From Phymatolithon calcareum (taxonomy: Eukaryota; Rhodophyta; Florideophyceae; Hapalidiales), in contig OZ345378.1 in NCBI GenBank assembly GCA_977006965.1, positions 1,922,001 to 1,986,000 of the forward strand: DNA of 64,000 bases, given 5' to 3'. Shown one piece after another: positions 1-10,064 of this stretch (the first letter of the stretch is position 1; each line of letters opens with the position of its first letter). Below the pieces are notes generated by a model. It did no database searches, was not told the origin of the DNA, and was given only the letters and a program-made list of their open reading frames with translations. The position numbers and the translations under genes were made by a program.

Positions 1-154
1 TACGAGCTATCCGGATCCAAAGGGAATCCTGACTCGAGAAGCCATGTGATGATCTTGCGCTGCTCGCGGGTGCTCCCGACACTGTAGACAAGTTTTCGGT
101 TCGGTTTGTGAAGGTTTGTCCGCCTCTTGCATTTGAAATCCTTCTGCTTGACAT
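1..154 (-). CDS. Basic coiled-coil small protein, paralog 1 (N-terminal part, cut by window edge)
   Basis: The ATG at 152-154 opens a minus-strand frame of 51 codons that runs off the left edge. It starts MSSRRISNARGG and includes the segment RIAR. The start and spacing match paralogs at 5987-6397 and 11783-12193, which are each 136 aa. Only the variable Ser/Thr-rich N-terminal region is visible; the conserved basic and coiled-coil part lies outside the window. A TATA-like box sits about 60 bp upstream of the ATG, as in the paralogs. Function is unknown; see the entry at 5987 for the domain description. No stop is present in the visible part, so the copy may be intact. Confidence 0.55.
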   Translation of the reverse strand, partial: MSSRRISNARGGQTFTNRTENLSTVSGAPASSARSSHGFSSQDSLWIRIAR

Positions 155-212
155 GGTGAAATCTCTGAGGTTCCCAGTCGTATTGCCTCTATCGTGCAGA
201 GGCGGAGTTCCT

Positions 213-219
213 CTTATAG
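213..219 (-). promoter_or_regulatory. TATA-like box of paralog 1
   Basis: On the minus strand the sequence reads CTATAAG about 60 bp upstream of the ATG at 154. Two paralogs have CTATAAAAG and TTATAAG at similar distances, so the position is conserved within the family. The role as core promoter is inferred. Confidence 0.4.
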
Positions 220-1584
220 TCGGACGTAGAATCAAACCAGGCGGATATCTTTGGGGTAGCAGATCAATTTGGCAAGTAGAAGAAAATTATAAATTTTCAT
301 CTGCTTTTTAAAATATTTTTAAAATCATGGGAACGAACAACCGCAGGAATATACCATTGCTTTCTCGTTAAGAAAGTGGCCCGACAGGAGCAATATTCTG
401 GACCACTTGCTTCTCCGTTATTTCTGATATCAAGAAATTTGACTTCTGAAACTATGAGCAAGTTCTGAATTTTCAAATGCGTACCGTACAGTAATTTAAT
501 CGATTTTCTCTGTAGGGGTCCATTCTCGCTGTGTCCTTGTAGTTCCGTGACTGCGTGTTGAGACAGGGAAAGATTGCGATCTTTCCCTATTCTGAGTTGT
601 AACTCATCAATTGAAGGCAGAAGGAACGGGCATCTATATTATGAAACGAATGTTAGGGGCCCTCCTGAGGAGGGCTAGTCGACATATTCACTTCTTCCAT
701 CACTGCAGGACAGACTACTCTTCTGTCCACCTGTTTGCTCTGAATGATCGTTTGTAGCGAGATGGGCCGTGTGTTGGAGAGGCTTCCCATGAAATTTTTC
801 GTGCCGGTCTGATCATAAACGAAAAGAAAAATTTATATAACCTGGAGAAAAGTAATCAAATTGACAAAGTGGGCTGCTGACATATGACATATGACATACG
901 GAAGGCAAAATATTGAGAATCTCCACAGGTCCCTGACAGATCTTTCGCGCACGTTTCTGATGCATTTTATGAGAGACAGCTCGACCAGGACACGTATAGC
1001 ATCGCTTTGATGACGTCATGTGAGTGCATCTTTCAGAATGGGTCGCACGAAAGTGGGCAATCCCTTTTGTACCCGTGGAGAGATGGTGTAACAGCGATAT
1101 GAGTGACAGGAAGAAGAACAGCGCATGCTTTAATGCAACCACGATTTCTCGCTATTTCATAGCAAGGGCTTTTGAATTGTGATTAGCTGTTCGTTCGGGA
1201 GTACCATGATGTTTGGGATTACTTGCGAGATGGATCTATTTGTGTTCACAGACAGTAATACTTCTTGATATGCGTTCGCACAAGACTCGACGCCCTTGTA
1301 TCCAAATACCCTCTATGTGCGTCTCATGACAAATGCCTATCTCAAGAAACTAATTGCTTGCGCTGTGCGTGGAGCTTCGGTTGGGGTTCGTGTGCGCGGA
1401 GTTGCGCGTCCAAAAGGATATACGTTTGCAATATCCTCCAAGGAAGTGGAGAAAGAAGAGCCCAGGCTGTCCGCGCGCATTCTCCAAACTTTCGTCATTG
1501 TTTAATACGGAAATTCTGGAACCATTCACCGTCGCCCCACGAGGAAAGATGGTGCCATTCAGGCACGGCGAAGAACGGAAATCG
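220..1584. other. Stretch without a supportable gene
   Basis: No frame here shows a recognisable protein. The block about 790-1050 recurs, diverged, at about 13290-13515: both contain a gataaacgaaaag-type start, an aggtcccYraca motif and a ttgaYgtcat motif. Because paralogs of the small basic protein lie downstream of both blocks on the minus strand, this may be a shared upstream segment of a duplicated locus. That link is an inference. Confidence 0.3.
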
Positions 1585-1599
1585 ACGTATGGGCACAAG

Positions 1600-1880
1600 A
1601 AGAAAAATGGATGATCAATGAAAATTCCCTTTGAATCGACCAAACTACCAGTGATTCTCTGTTCACGGGACAGTCCGACATGCCTGAGATGCCTTAGGCT
1701 GATATTTAAGAGAGCGCAATTGCGGAGAAAAACGATGCTTGGTGAGTACTTTGCAACCACAACGGTAATTGAGCTGGTTGGGCTACAACGCAAACGGGCC
1801 CTGATGTGGAAGTTGAGTGCAAACGACTCACACGTGCACGATTTAGTAGATAAATTCGAATTAAGGAGGTCAAGATTGTC
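1600..1880 (+). pseudogene. LINE-A C-terminal fragment
   Basis: A short frame contains CLRCLRLIFKRAQLRRKTML followed by a TTTVIELVGLQR segment. This matches the C-terminal end of the LINE-A reverse transcriptase protein seen at 37463-37978 (minus) and 62156-63061 (minus), which have LRCLRLIFNRVPLWR and IELVALQRILSS. Only the last about 90 residues of the element are present, with reading-frame damage, so this is a 5'-truncated dead copy. Confidence 0.6.
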
Positions 1881-2344
1881 CAGACCACGTTGCATTAGAG
1901 AACCGTTCGAAATGCTAGCACTGTTCCTCCTTGTGTGACACGTCAAGGCGTTCCAGAAGGAAAGAGGAGAGAGTTAGAGCTGAGCACAGTACCGTTGGGT
2001 TACTGGAGCGCAGCGCATACACGGCAAAAGCAGAGGCTAGTTCACCGTGCGGGTTCCTTCAGATACCCCGACGGTGCTGCCTTTATTATTCTATATATAA
2101 AGGAACTGCAGCAGCACAAGAGTCTACCCAGGCATTAGAGAGGGCGCAATGCATGCGACTCCACGCCCTTGAATGGTCGGACAAACGAGTGCTCTCAGTT
2201 GTGACAAATTCCAAGCGGATGTAAGTAATCCGCAAGGCTGATTCCGAACCGCTTAGGGAGGTGACACTGACAGTCTGGTCGCCACGCACGCACCCGTCAG
2301 CGCAAGCAAGGGGATAGGACCCGTTCGAAACGAGGACTGCGAAG

Positions 2345-2495
2345 TATTCCGCGTTGGCGTCCGTTCACCGGCCACTGCTCGTACAGCGATCATCCGGCGC
2401 AAATAGGGGACTGTCAAATACCCCATGTTCGTGTCCTTTCACCAGCCGCTGCTAAGACAGCGATCATCCGGCGCAAGACAGGGTGCAGTGTTACA
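2345..2495. repeat. Two-unit tandem repeat, period about 77 bp
   Basis: The segment ccgttcaccggccactgct...cagcgatcatccggcgcaa around 2355-2403 recurs as cctttcaccagccgctgct...cagcgatcatccggcgcaa around 2434-2480. Two imperfect units are visible just left of the palindrome at 2501. No coding signal. Confidence 0.6.
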
Positions 2496-2500
2496 CTTAG

Positions 2501-2605
2501 TAAGGCGATCGGAGCTAGCCCGAGCGCACCTGAGCAAGTTTTACGCGTATATCATATACGCGTAAAACTTGCTCAGGTGCGCTCGGGCTAGCTCCGATCG
2601 CCTTA
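2501..2605. repeat. Perfect 105-bp palindrome at the 5' junction of a LINE-A insertion
   Basis: Bases 2501-2552 are the exact reverse complement of 2554-2605, with a one-base centre at 2553. The outermost 16 bases, taaggcgatcggagct, include the left TSD (cgatcggagct, 2506-2516), which recurs at 5430-5440 after the LINE-A 3' end. The right arm therefore carries an inverted copy of target DNA next to the LINE body. This suggests a fold-back event during insertion, or an assembly or amplification artefact. Confidence 0.85.
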
Positions 2606-3725
2606 CCAAGGAGGAGCAGTATCTCGAACGTGTGAAAAGCGGAGAAGGATTGGAATGTGACCCTTGAAAGGTTTACCGTTAACAGAGCAATGAGGAGGCA
2701 TCTTCGAAGAGCCTTTAACAGAGCGCCAAGAGGAAAAGCAGTGGGCCCAGACGCCGTTTCTGTGGAGATGCTACACGCAAACAAGGAGGTCGGTTTCGAA
2801 TTGATTCTAGTTCTGTGGGAGACATGCAGGTGACTGAGGTGCCTCCCACGACAATGGCGTCAAGAAACACTCATTCCCCTCTCCAAGAAAGGTCCAGCAC
2901 ACATTGCGGCAAACTACAGGCCTATCTCTCTACTGAGTCAGGTCAGGAAGATAATCGATTCCCCTTTAGACTCATACATAAGGGATCCCTACCGGTTTAA
3001 CAGAGGGCAACTGGGTTTTCGGAGAGACAAGAGCACATATCTGGCCATACTTCGCGCAAAGAATACTATGAAAAATGGTCACCCTTTCGTTGCTGTACTT
3101 GACTTGTCAGCAGCGTATGACAGCGTCCCGAGGGATATCCTCCTCGAGCGACTGAAGAAAACGTTGCCGGTGCACATAACAAAGATGGTATCTTACCTTA
3201 TGAAACCGTCGTAGATCACGTCGGCAGGAGATGAAACGAAAACGTGGTGCATTATCGACCGAGGTGTTCCGCAGGGCTCCCTCTTAGTCCGTGCCTATAT
3301 AACATATTCATGGATACGTTAGCGGAAGCTGCCGGCCAAGTACTAAGAACAGTTTCTGACCATGCAGCGCAGCTATTTGCGGATGACGTTCTTCTTCAGG
3401 CAAAGAATGCAAAAGGATGCAAAAACTATTAGACATAGTTACGAATTGAGCAGCCGAGAACTCCATGAAATGGAACACGAGGACAGGAAAGAGCGAGGTC
3501 CTTAAGTACAAAGGACTCCCAAAGAAGAAATGCTTCCCTGCAGGAAAAGAGCTGCACCAGGCGTGGAGACTGTCCTACCTCGAGATCAGTATGAACAACA
3601 ACGAAGCCACCGGCGATACAGCAATCTCAAGAGTTCGGAATGCGATGGGATACATACACAAACACCTCTAAATTGGCTTGAACGTCAGAGGACTCCAAAC
3701 AACTACGTTGTAACAAGGACATGCA

Positions 3726-4087
3726 TGTAGCGCGTAAGAGTGACAGCTTTGCTAGCTGTCAGCATGCACCTCTAGATGCTCCTGGAAGCATGCGAGAAAT
3801 ATCTAGAATATTCGAGCACGTGCACTATTTGATGAATGCATTGCTGTAAGGAAATTTCTGGAGCTCTCTAGATAACTCGTATTTTAGGGTTTTATGATAT
3901 TTTTAAGTTACGTGTAAGTAATTCAATGCCTATATAAGGCATGCTCTAGTTCCGACTAGCGGACGGGAGCCAGGCACAAATCCAACCAAGTCAAGTGAGG
4001 TAGAGTCAACAAACCTCTACTAAGCTCATCTTATCACTACCGATACTGTGCCTGTCAACGCTAAGCTCTATCAATATCCGTTTCACA
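3726..4087. mobile_element. Solo LTR (about 362 bp) inside LINE-A
   Basis: The insertion begins TGTAGCGCG and ends TTTCACA, the TG...CA form of an LTR. It is flanked by catgca (3720-3725) and cgtgca (4088-4093), a 6-bp duplication with one mismatch. A TATA-like tatataaggc is at about 3931 in plus orientation. Removing it rejoins the LINE-A coding order (TCISIF then KSLILPKWEY). No internal retrotransposon genes are present, so it is probably a recombined solo LTR. Confidence 0.6.
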
Positions 4088-4727
4088 CGTGCATCAGTAT
4101 TTCAAGTCGTTGATTCTCCCCAAATGGGAGTATGCATTCTCCTGACACCGATCACGAAACGACTTCTATCGGTAATTGAAGCAGCAGAACGTCTTTTCTA
4201 CAGATATGTTTTCGGAAAATATGCCGAGTATCGAAGGGAGAGAATGCGAGTGCTCTGCCGTCTCGCCAGCCCACAGATGAGGAGAATGCACCAGGCTCAA
4301 AGCTTCGCCTTAAGCTTAGTAAGACCGAGGAAGTTCCTGGAGCTTTCAGAAGAATACCAGGGAAACGAAGATGATTTGAAAGACATATCAAAGGACATTG
4401 GGTATCTCGGGGAAGAGGAGCACCTTAAAGAAGCTCTGAAACAAGCGGAAGAAGTTATGGTGCCAGAAAGAGCGACGCCTACAAGCAACAGTCAAAGTCT
4501 GGTCGTTGGAAGAAGAGGGTCGGACAGTTAAAATCCCGATCGGCGTACCGAGCGACCTACCAGGCGTGCTATATATAAGGGACAGAACTGCGAGGTTGAG
4601 ATTCCTGAGAGTCATTTTCAACAGAGTTCCTTTGTGGAGAAAATCTATTCTGGCAAAATACTTTGGGACTGGTGCTGTGGTGGAGCTTATCGCGTTGCAA
4701 CGTATACTGCGGTCTACTAAGATGGAC

Positions 4728-5253
4728 TGTTCACACCGGTACACATCCGCGCCGAGGAAATCAAGATAGAACGGGGACACGGTTGGCGCGGCGGAGTTCA
4801 TGCATCACCGCCTAGCGGGGGCGGCAGCGCTCTGCCACAACGGCCGTTGTTCCCGATCCGCCCTGCTCTTCGGTCTGGAATCATCAACATGCCTTGTCCC
4901 TTGTGTTAGCGACCAACCTTGCATACCCCGAGTTTCGAAGATCATCTTCCGTCGGGGAGATTCCCGTTCCCGATTTTTCTGTCAAATTGTGTAGTAGTAT
5001 GATTTGTTTTGTTCCCGCGTTTTCTTGTATTTCAATTTCATTGCATTCATGGCAATTGCCGAGCGGTAATTACCCTAGCCTAGATTCCGGCCGACGCCGC
5101 TAATGCAGAGCTGTCCTTCAACAGCTGGATCTGCGATGGCTAAAATAAAAGCTTGAGTGCACCTCCCCATGCGGAAAGGGGGTAACCATTATGGTGCCCA
5201 ATTTGTCGCTGGTGAGACTTGCGCGGACGCGAGCCCAGGCGGGAGTACGAACA
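4728..5253. mobile_element. Solo LTR (526 bp) inside LINE-A
   Basis: The insertion begins TGTTCACACC and ends TACGAACA, giving 5-bp inverted ends TGTTC/GAACA. It is flanked by an exact 5-bp TSD, TGGAC, at 4723-4727 and 5254-5258. Excision rejoins RILRSTKM to DQETEYECKR, matching the uninterrupted homologs at 37500 and 62250. No gag or pol sequence is inside. The ends differ from the other solo LTRs in the window, so it is a separate family. Confidence 0.8.
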
Positions 5254-5440
5254 TGGACCAAGAAACGGAATATGAATGCAAAAGACTTACTCGGGCCCTC
5301 ACAGGGAGAGAAATTCGAATTAAGGAGATATTAGGAGAGTAGAGAGATGAGTATCGAAAACAGCGAGAAGCTGCCTGTTACTCAAATTGAGGCTTTGGGA
5401 GCTTTTAAAATAATTCAACATATATCCCCCGATCGGAGCT

Positions 5441-5986
5441 TTTAAATAAAAAATTACATTTCCCTTTCCTCAAGTTGGGACACGTTGTATCTTCTCAGTA
5501 AATCCACTTTAATACGATAAGTCGGCCCAAACTTCCTCTTTCGCTCTAAAATCAAGAGTTTAACTACCCAGAAATTTCCAGAAAAATGCTGTATTAAGCC
5601 GCGAAAAGACAAGGCGACTTTAGGCATCCAGATAGTGTTTCGGGCGTGCTATGCTGTGCAATGTGAAGAACGAGGAGCTGAAGACGAATGATGATACTGA
5701 GCTGAAAAGCTTCTATTCAGTGGGAAGCTATTGCGTAGCCGGAGAAATGCATTTTTTTACGAATGCCAGCCAAAAAATGGATGACCATGTTCTGGTACAG
5801 GCGATAAGCCCACGGTAGCCATCGAAAATGTATCGCAAGAAACTCTAGATGAAGAATGGTCAAGAATTATTCTTTTCGTCTAATTAAACTGCACCTGACC
5901 GTAATACCCTTTCTCAGGACTCGTAGAAGTAATCCTTACGTCCATAGAAATTACTTACTTCCGACTAGTTTCGCCGCTTGTGAGAA
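5441..5986. other. Stretch without a supportable gene
   Basis: AT-rich sequence after the LINE-A 3' end. I see no conserved protein, RNA or repeat structure in it. Confidence 0.3.
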
Positions 5987-6397
5987 TCACATGAGGATGC
6001 CACAAAGCTCTAGTTGTTGCGTTACAGTTTGCTTTTCGCGTTGACAATGTTCTATAACGGTTTTCAGTATCGCTTTTTCAGCCTCCGTCGTGTGAATGAT
6101 GCGTTCAAGGGCGCGCCTGTACGCATCCTTGCCGTGCTGGCGGGCATTCTTTCGAATTCGTCGTTTTGCGGAGTCGGTGCCGTTTCGTAACTCGTCGCCA
6201 TGACGAGACTCGTACTTTTTAGTTTCCTCTTGTTCGATCATACGTGCGATGCGAATTGGGTGCGAATGTTGAGATGCGGTGCCGCCTGTTGTCCTCGTGG
6301 TGCTCGAAGAGGCTCGGGGCTCTGCGCGAGAGTTTTCAGCTCTGTTTGAGGTCGAACTGTGCCCAAGTCGTGTCTTTGAAATCCTTCTGCTCGACAT
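5987..6397 (-). CDS. Basic coiled-coil small protein, paralog 2 (136 aa)
   Basis: The frame runs from an ATG at 6395-6397 to a stop at 5987. I chose this start, not one further upstream, because MSSRRIS is conserved at the start of the paralogs and because paralog 3 then has exactly the same length. Residues 1-45 are Ser/Thr-rich and variable. From about residue 47 the protein is conserved: IRIARMIEQEET, then a basic block KRRIRKNARQHG, then a heptad-like segment (ERIIHTTEAEKAILK) and the end CQREKQTVTQQLELCGILM. A basic block followed by a coiled coil resembles a bZIP layout, but the canonical bZIP Asn...Arg spacing is not met, so DNA binding is only a guess. The gene is not inside a recognisable element. 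A TATA-like box lies about 88 bp upstream. No stops or shifts. Confidence 0.6.
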   Translation of the reverse strand: MSSRRISKTRLGHSSTSNRAENSRAEPRASSSTTRTTGGTASQHSHPIRIARMIEQEETKKYESRHGDELRNGTDSAKRRIRKNARQHGKDAYRRALERIIHTTEAEKAILKTVIEHCQREKQTVTQQLELCGILM

Positions 6398-6483
6398 TGT
6401 AAGAGCGGATGGGATTCTTCCTTCCAGGTCGCTGTTTTGTTTTTGAGTTCGGTCTTTCCGTTGTCGCACAAAATCAGAGCTCC

Positions 6484-6490
6484 TTTTATA
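6484..6490 (-). promoter_or_regulatory. TATA-like box of paralog 2
   Basis: On the minus strand, TATAAAAGGAGC lies about 88 bp upstream of the ATG at 6397. Equivalent boxes occur at 213-219 and 12262-12268 before paralogs 1 and 3. Confidence 0.45.
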
Positions 6491-7054
6491 GCGCGAAGAG
6501 AAAACTACTCACAAGGATGTGTGCATGTTAACAAGTCATTGGTACAGCTGAATGTGTACACCTGATTCCGTTTGTGTACCATATTCCCGTTTAGCTGATT
6601 GAGGAAATGAAAAGTTTCACAAGAGGTGCTCAGTTACGAGAATAGTTGTGTCCATTTTCCGGTCAGCCTTTTGCGATACTCAATTGTATTCAATATGGGT
6701 TTTACGGAATATACTTTGCCAAGGAGTTCCAATCGATTTTTGCTTAAGAGCAACTAACATTGCTGAATGCTCTTTTGTTATCTATCGAGCGTTACAGGAC
6801 TGCCAACAACAAACTACAAGGAAAATATCTCCTGAAGAGAGTAACCTGAAGTGTTTAGTATACAAGGGTTTAGTATTTCTGCTCCTGAAACGAGGACATG
6901 GAGAGAATTGGTTTACCGTCGGTTGAAACGAAGACACTCATAGATTTGTGACGTGGCCATATTCAAAAATTCGTGTAGTGATTTGCGTCATTTTGGAAAT
7001 ACGTTTACGAGGAACGAGCCGTTTGTCTTGCATTTCGCCTGGATGGTTTGTGAT
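6491..7054. other. Stretch without a supportable gene
   Basis: Upstream region of paralog 2. The sequence around 6920-6960 (ggttgaaacgaagaca) resembles ggtggaaacgaggaca near 12890, upstream of paralog 3, which may be a remnant of duplicated flanks. Confidence 0.25.
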
Positions 7055-7113
7055 GCGAAATGCAAACTGACTGTCTTCATCATCATCATGAAGACAGTCA
7101 GTTTGCATTTCGC
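7055..7113. repeat. Perfect hairpin, 26-bp arms, 7-base loop
   Basis: Bases 7055-7080 are the exact reverse complement of 7088-7113, with loop 7081-7087 (catcatc). No terminator or RNA gene context is evident. It may be another small fold-back. Confidence 0.8.
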
Positions 7114-8334
7114 GATGATGATGAAGCATCGATGTGTAGTCGCGATGGTGTCATGTCAAGTAGCCGATACACATGCAACCGTCCTTTGTTGGGCAATGGA
7201 GTTTTAAGCTAAGTCTGAGAACGACCTGAACACAACTGTCGCACACACGGAAACATATGTTTTGCGCTGCTTTCATGTAGAACTAATGCGCGGCAGCTGC
7301 CGAGCATCAAGCAAGAATCTAGCAAAATATGAACTGGACCCCGGCAATGTGCCAAGCTGGGAGAATGCTCTAGACTCCGAACTATTCTACAGCGTCACAA
7401 TAATTGATGATATGAAAAATGTGTAGTCACTGTTTTAGGAAACAAACCGACATAGTGGAATGATCGTGTACCGAAAGTCGTCTCCGTACAATGTTTGGAG
7501 TGTAATAGAGGGCTAAAAATAAACAATTTATTAATAAATTATTTTCAGAAAGGCCAATGTGCGCTACAGGGAGACACCCGTTGTCGACATCTGCTATATG
7601 ACGAATTGGGCTCCATGTTTGATAGTTTTCATCATACTGCTGCCATGTGATTGCTGTCTTGAACAGCGATTTACAGATTGCGCACTGTCGCGTGCTCAGT
7701 GAGCACGGCAATTGCTTCGCCTCGCTTTAAAAAAAGACTTGAAGTAGGTATCTACGCTTTCGATTTTGGTTAACCGTAGATAGAGTATAACCAACCCGCA
7801 TTTGTGAAACCGGACACCATCCAGTCCGTGGAGACGAACAGTACATCAGCAGGTCGTACCTTTTGTGACATCAAGGACTAGGAGGCACCCAGGCGTCATG
7901 GAAAGCACAACAGTTCTATGAAGGCTCAACTCCTCGACTTGTGTACGCCATACGCTTTCGATTTTTCTCAGTTGAGAATGCAGCAGAGAAACGAAGGTAG
8001 TACCGACTCTTGGAAACCACGTGTGCACACCCTGCACGCTGAGTTACACAGTAGTGATTCAATTTCGTTGCTCCAGTGGTGCTGGGGTGCAGCGAGTAAA
8101 CATCCCACGCACCTGTGTGCCAGAGGAAGGGGCGAGTGCTCGACGAGGATTATTTCCTAAGCTCGGGCTATGAGTCTTTGAAGTGGCTAGTCTTCCGCTC
8201 TGGCCTCCTCTGGAAAGAAGAGTATCACATGGTGGTAGCACATGGACCTCGTGACGCCTGGTTTGCAGACATGACCGTAGGAAACGAAGAAAGGTGAAGT
8301 TGCACCTGGAATGACGTTGCCAAGATCTACAGCT
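7114..8334. other. Stretch without a supportable gene
   Basis: Several open frames of 60-95 codons occur on both strands, but none resembles a known protein and they overlap each other. Nothing further seen. Confidence 0.25.
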
Positions 8335-8660
8335 TCCAGCAATTAAATTCGAAATCGATCGTGCCCGTCAAGATTCAGGTGGGGCTAGATGAGCTCTTAC
8401 TATTTAGTAAGACACTCATAGAGCGCATGGAGAACGAAGAAGACCTGTATTGAATCGCAGAAGGCAAAGCAAAAAGCGGTAGAGTCCAAGCACCAACAAC
8501 CCCATAGAGGACTGAGATAGGATTGCCTTGAATCCTGAGTATTCCCGTCCGCCATTCTGGTGGGCGTTTCGTGAGCTGCATAAAGGTAGGTAGCATCAGA
8601 GGAAGCCTTGGCTATATCTTCGAAAGTCTGGGGCTTTTAAATAAACTTGAATTATAAAAA
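8335..8660 (+). mobile_element. LINE-A related 3' end fragment (copy a)
   Basis: The end of a LINE protein (ALDELLLFSKTLIERMENE, stop near 8450) is followed by a 3' UTR ending cttttaaataaacttgaatt and an A-rich tail. It is nearly the same as 9780-10064, so the two are copies of one subfamily. The 5' part is missing. Confidence 0.65.
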
Positions 8661-9100
8661 AAGTCAAGATGCAGGTCGTTTTATGAATTGGTAGTGTGCT
8701 CAATTTCCTGCGCAGCAAAATTTTCTAAATAACAGCTTTGAAATCAGTATTTCTGATTTCCGGAGGTTGCATTATTGCTGTTTTCCTCTCTAAGAGGAAT
8801 ACAACCTGCTCTCCTGCATTTCTGAATGCAATCTAGTGGTTGACAAAGAGCTGCATCCACCATTGAGTACTGTATGATGTGGTCAATGGTGAGAACGTGG
8901 GCGCAACCATTCATGCTGCTAACAACCATGACATACTGTATTGATACATAAGGCAGTGGCTCATGCAGACAAGTGGCAATCAAGGAAAGTTATCGCCGGT
9001 TTCGACGGTGTGCTGGGCCGATTATGCCCCGAAAAGCTCCAGTCGGGATCTAAAATGGCCCGAAATATCATCATGCTGTGGAATAATTTGATCACTTTTT
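8661..9100. other. Stretch without a supportable gene
   Basis: No gene, RNA or repeat recognised between the LINE 3' tail and the tandem repeat at 9101. Confidence 0.25.
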
Positions 9101-9275
9101 AGCCGGCAGGTGACATATCCCATGTCTCCCGCGGAAGCAAAAAGCAATCAAATCATTCCCCAAAATGTCATTCCGGCCGGGCGACATATCCCATGTCTCC
9201 CGCTGAGGAAAAAAGTGGCCAAATTATTCCCCAAAATTTCATTCTCGCGGGGTGACATATCCCATGTCACCCCCG
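9101..9275. repeat. Tandem repeat, about 72-bp unit, 2.4 copies
   Basis: The core gacatatcccatgtc appears at about 9112, 9184 and 9255. It is followed in the first two units by tcccgcKgaRg and later by an attccccaaaat segment. The copies are diverged. Confidence 0.7.
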
Positions 9276-9328
9276 CCGGCCGAAACGAAAAGGGGAAGTC
9301 TACTACCTCAAAACAGGGCTGATAAGCC

Positions 9329-9433
9329 GGTTATCACGAAACTTTCGGGACTGGCCATGATTCGAAACCCCTCGGTAGTCCCGCGGGCATGATTTCTCAT
9401 CATGGCCAGTCCCTCAAGTTTCAGGTGATAACC
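9329..9433. repeat. Imperfect inverted repeat, about 32-bp arms
   Basis: ggttatcac...gggactggccatga at 9329-9360 is matched by its reverse complement at about 9400-9433, with a few mismatches and a loop of about 40 bases. It directly abuts the LINE fragment that follows. Confidence 0.65.
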
Positions 9434-9439
9434 TATACA

Positions 9440-10064
9440 TTTTGCCGCGGTGGAGACAGAGAGCCGTTTGGTGAAGCTCTAAAGCATATCCAAAAAAACC
9501 AGTCTTCGAAAACACTTCGATCTGAATTCCTGACCATGGAAGGAGACTGCCTCGAATCGAAGCGGAAAAGGAAGATTCCATACGACAAGAGAAGAGAATT
9601 GCCAGCAATTCTCAAGTTCCCAAAGGTGAAGCACAGGCAACTCGCGCTGCAGTATGCCTGTGGCAGATTCCCACAGGTGTTAACGAAGAATTCGGCACCA
9701 GAGCCAGGGAGCATATGGAGACCCTTGAACTAGCAGGGTACGACCTCGAAGGAGAAATAAGACTGGAAGCAGAAAATGCGCTAGACGAGCTCTTACTATT
9801 TAACAAGACACTCAAAGAACGCATGGAGAACGAAGAAGGCCTGTATTGACTGGCAGAAGGCATGGCAAATAGCGGTAGAGTCCAAGCACCAACAACCCCA
9901 TAGAGGACTGAGATAGGATTGCCTTGAATCCTGAGTATTCCCGTCCGCCATTCTGGTGGGCGTTTCGTGAGCTGCATAAAGGTAGGTAGCATCAGAGGAA
10001 GCATTGGTCATATCTTGGAAAGTCTGTGGGGCTTTTAAATAAACTTGAATAATAAAGAAAGGGC
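9440..10064 (+). mobile_element. LINE-A related 3' end fragment (copy b)
   Basis: The C-terminal coding part contains EGDCLESKRKRKIPYDKRRE and LPAILKFPKVKHRQLALQ, like the end of the LINE-A protein at 41314-43222 (SLESSRKRKIPYD, VILRLPKVRHRQLAVKW). A frameshift follows. The last coding segment, ALDELLLFNKTLKERMENE, stops near 9848. The 3' UTR runs to an A-rich tail (cttgaataataaagaaagg) near 10064. It is 5'-truncated and inactive, and shares its 3' end with the copy at 8335-8660. Confidence 0.7.

Larger units (their letters stand above)
2606..5429 (+). mobile_element. LINE-A non-LTR retrotransposon, 5'-truncated and decayed, split by two solo LTRs
   Basis: This copy covers the pre-RT region, RT and C-terminal part on the plus strand. 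Visible pieces in order are NRAMRRHLRRAFNRAPRGKA (about 2675-2735), NYRPISLLSQVRKI (about 2910-2955), LGFRRDKSTYLAILRAK (about 3010-3060), AVLDLSAAYDSVPRD (about 3092-3137), GVPQGSPLSPCLYNIFMDTL (about 3262-3320) and the catalytic LFADDVLL (about 3373-3396). Next come a WNTRTGKSE segment, a KWEYAF segment at about 4120, and the C-terminal DQETEYECKRLTRALTGRE ending at a stop near 5340. The 3' UTR ends near 5429 with a cttttaaaataattcaac tail shared with copies near 36936 and 62090. The TSD cgatcggagct flanks it (2506-2516 and 5430-5440). Several stops and frameshifts make it inactive. Removing the LTRs at 3726-4087 and 4728-5253 rejoins the protein order. Confidence 0.85.
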
